36,912 nt of DNA from Ruminococcus sp. (GTDB lineage: Bacteria > Bacillota > Clostridia > Oscillospirales > Ruminococcaceae): NCBI GenBank assembly GCA_016288815.1, contig JAEELF010000033.1:1-36912 (forward strand). Direction: 5' to 3'. This document shows, in pieces, positions 35,464-36,912 of the stretch (positions are counted from its first letter, which is position 1; each line of letters opens with the position of its first letter). The notes beneath the pieces are model-generated. The model saw only the letters and a list, made by a program, of their open reading frames with translations, made no database searches and was not told the DNA's origin. The position numbers were made by a program, and so were the translations under genes.

Positions 35464-35940
35464 TCATATCTTCTTCAGCAGTGCGACCGCGTGAGCCGAG
35501 ATACCGAGCTTTTCGCCGGTGAAGCCGAGCTTCTCCTCGGTGGTCGCCTTGACGCTTATCTGCGAGATGTCACAGCCGCAGACGCGGGCGATGTTCTCGC
35601 GTATCTGAACGATGTACGGCGCGAGCTTCGGTGCCTGTGCGATGACAGTTGCGTCGATGTTGCCTATCTCGTAGCCGTTCTCGCGTATCCTGCGGACGAC
35701 CTCCTCGGTGAGCTTCATGCTGTCCGCGCCCTTGAATGCGTCGTCGGTGTCGGGGAAAAGGTGTCCGATGTCGCCGAGCGCGAGCGCGCCGAGCATTGCG
35801 TCCATGACCGCGTGGAGCAGGACGTCGGCGTCGGAGTGCCCTAAAAGTCCCACAGTATGCGGGATATCGACTCCGCCGATGATGAGCTTCCGTCCCTCGA
35901 CGAGCCTGTGTACGTCGTATCCGTGACCTATCCTGAACAT
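35464..35940 (-). CDS. ispF: 2-C-methyl-D-erythritol 2,4-cyclodiphosphate synthase
   Basis: The 158-residue enzyme carries out the fifth step of the MEP isoprenoid pathway, cyclising 4-diphosphocytidyl-methylerythritol 2-phosphate with release of CMP. The metal ligands D9 and H11 lie in [12 protein letters not shown], and H43 in [33 protein letters not shown] and [25 protein letters not shown] are the remaining family blocks. The length is normal. GGAGGA precedes the ATG, 12 bp after ispD, which catalyses an earlier step of the same pathway. It is the last gene of the operon. Confidence 0.97.
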   Translation of the reverse strand: MFRIGHGYDVHRLVEGRKLIIGGVDIPHTVGLLGHSDADVLLHAVMDAMLGALALGDIGHLFPDTDDAFKGADSMKLTEEVVRRIRENGYEIGNIDATVIAQAPKLAPYIVQIRENIARVCGCDISQISVKATTEEKLGFTGEKLGISAHAVALLKKI

Positions 35941-35952
35941 TGCGCTTCCTCC

Positions 35953-36630
35953 TTATCCTCTGCCGAGGAGTATCTCCGCGATGGCGATGTCCTCGGGGGT
36001 GGTTATCTTGATATTGGTGTAGTCGCCGACGGTCATCGCGACCTTCCCGCCGATAGCCTCAACGAGCTGACAGTCGTCGGTGAAGTCCAGACCGTGCTCG
36101 AGCGCGAAGTCTATGCCCTCGAAGTAGAGTGTGCGCTTGAATATCTGCGGGGTCTGGGTGATGTAGAGCGACTTGCGCGGGGGAGTGTCCACGATGAGCC
36201 CGCCGTCAACGGTCTTGATCGTGTCCTTGACCGGCACGCCGAGCGTCGCGCCGCCGAATACCGCGGCGTCCTTTATGACCCTCTCGATGTGTTCGGGCTT
36301 GACGAGCGGGCGTGCGCCGTCGTGTACCGCGATGAGCTCGGTGTCCCTGGAAATGCACCGCACGCCGTTCAGCACGCTCTCCTGACGTGTCGCGCCGCCG
36401 GTCACGCACTTCGCGAGCTTGGTTATCCCTGCGGACTGCGCTTCGGCTTCTATCGCGGGGATATCAGCCTCGCGGGCGACTATTATTATCTCCTGCACGC
36501 TCTCACATTTCTGGAATGCCTGCATGGTCACGCCGATGACGAGCCTGTCCCCGAGGGGGAGGAGTATCTTGTTGACGCCGCCCATTCGTGTGGAATTTCC
36601 GGCGCATACGATAACGACTGATGTGTTCAT
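35953..36630 (-). CDS. ispD: 2-C-methyl-D-erythritol 4-phosphate cytidylyltransferase
   Basis: The 225-residue enzyme transfers CMP from CTP to methylerythritol 4-phosphate. The nucleotide-binding signature is VVIVCAGNSTRMGGVNKILLPL (residues 5-26), and the other landmarks are GGATRQESVLNGV, AVHDGARPLVKPE, GVPVKDTIK, TPQIFKRTLYFEG and FTDDCQLVEAIGGKVAMTVGDYTNIKITTPEDIAIAE. The length is normal. AGGAGAAAG precedes the ATG. It is the first gene of the ispD-ispF operon. No promoter was recognised between it and the repeat starting at 36668, so the operon may be transcribed from within or beyond that repeat. Confidence 0.97.
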   Translation of the reverse strand: MNTSVVIVCAGNSTRMGGVNKILLPLGDRLVIGVTMQAFQKCESVQEIIIVAREADIPAIEAEAQSAGITKLAKCVTGGATRQESVLNGVRCISRDTELIAVHDGARPLVKPEHIERVIKDAAVFGGATLGVPVKDTIKTVDGGLIVDTPPRKSLYITQTPQIFKRTLYFEGIDFALEHGLDFTDDCQLVEAIGGKVAMTVGDYTNIKITTPEDIAIAEILLGRG

Positions 36631-36667
36631 AGCTTTCTCCTGTGGTTGAGGTTTTGATGTTTCATTC

Positions 36668-36894
36668 GTGCGACCGCCGCCGGTCGCAGGGAAGACTTAA
36701 TAATGCGGTAGAAGGGGACGCCTTCTCTTACAAGGCGTCCCCTCTTGCAAAACGATTCACTGGATCGTTTTGCAATTCACCCCTTGCGAGGCGCCTTTCA
36801 GGTAGTTTCGCTTCGCCTTAAAAACTAAAGCGAAGCGACCAGAGGCGCTGCCTCTGGACTCCGCCAAAGGGTACAGGTACCCTTTGGAATCCCT
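36668..36894 (+). repeat. Dispersed six-hairpin repeat, copy D (subtype I, intact)
   Basis: It has the same six hairpins in the same order as 21263-21490: GCGACCG/CGGTCGC; GGGGACGCCTT/AAGGCGTCCCC; TTGCAAAACGAT/ATCGTTTTGCAA; CGCTTCGC/GCGAAGCG; CCAGAGGC/GCCTCTGG; and CCAAAGGGTA/TACCCTTTGG. The second, third and sixth stems differ in sequence from copy C at both partners, so pairing is kept. It lies upstream of ispD on the opposite strand and approaches the window edge. Confidence 0.85.
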
Positions 36895-36912
36895 TTATTT
36901 GTCAGTCTTTGC

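Overview
The window looks like the chromosome of a plant-fibre-degrading, cellulosome-type member of the Ruminococcus group (Oscillospiraceae, Firmicutes). The evidence is three large secreted carbohydrate-active enzymes carrying type I dockerins and Thr-rich linkers, clostridial sporulation genes (yqfC, yqfD, ylbJ-like), AGGAGG-type ribosome binding sites, near-consensus TTGACA-17-TATAAT promoters, the MEP isoprenoid pathway (ispD, ispF), and a CIRCE heat-shock operator. The species cannot be settled from the sequence alone.

Layout. 1-1800: a cut-off GGGtGRT-family gene and its NifU/IscU-like partner (minus strand) face a small Cys-rich C_GCAxxG_C_C protein (plus strand); a 16-bp perfect palindrome lies between their divergent promoters. 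1800-2200: hairpin-rich non-coding DNA. 2205-6851: a DRE-TIM (HMG-CoA lyase/oxovalerate-type) aldolase, CIRCE-controlled Hsp20, polyphosphate kinase and a CDP-alcohol phosphatidyltransferase. 6884-9110: a dispersed repeat copy and an orphan three-gene phage-tail-like module. 9223-21162: a pectin (rhamnogalacturonan I) locus with two dockerin-bearing PL11 lyases and a LacI-type sensor/AraC regulator, interrupted by sporulation genes. 21263-23735: structured repeat copies around metG. 23900-26631: an MBOAT O-acyltransferase with an SGNH partner, then a DUF1292 protein. 26744-30988: a 1,414-residue GH2 beta-galactosidase with LamG and dockerin. 31221-34037: a membrane protein, ArsR regulator and amidohydrolase in one operon, then a membrane diguanylate cyclase. 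34076-36630: a RING/zinc-ribbon membrane protein, tRNA-Leu(GAG), ispF and ispD, followed by another repeat copy.

How it fits together. The PL11 lyases would cut the RG-I backbone, the GH2 enzyme would trim galactose side chains, and dockerins would attach all three to a cohesin scaffold not encoded here. The AraC-type regulator, divergent from one PL11 gene, is the obvious candidate controller.

The most unusual items are: a roughly 228-bp intergenic repeat made of six hairpins whose stems are kept by paired base changes between copies; a dockerin whose two halves appear in swapped order; an orphan phage-tail-like module; and an operator-like palindrome linking two Cys-rich protein families.
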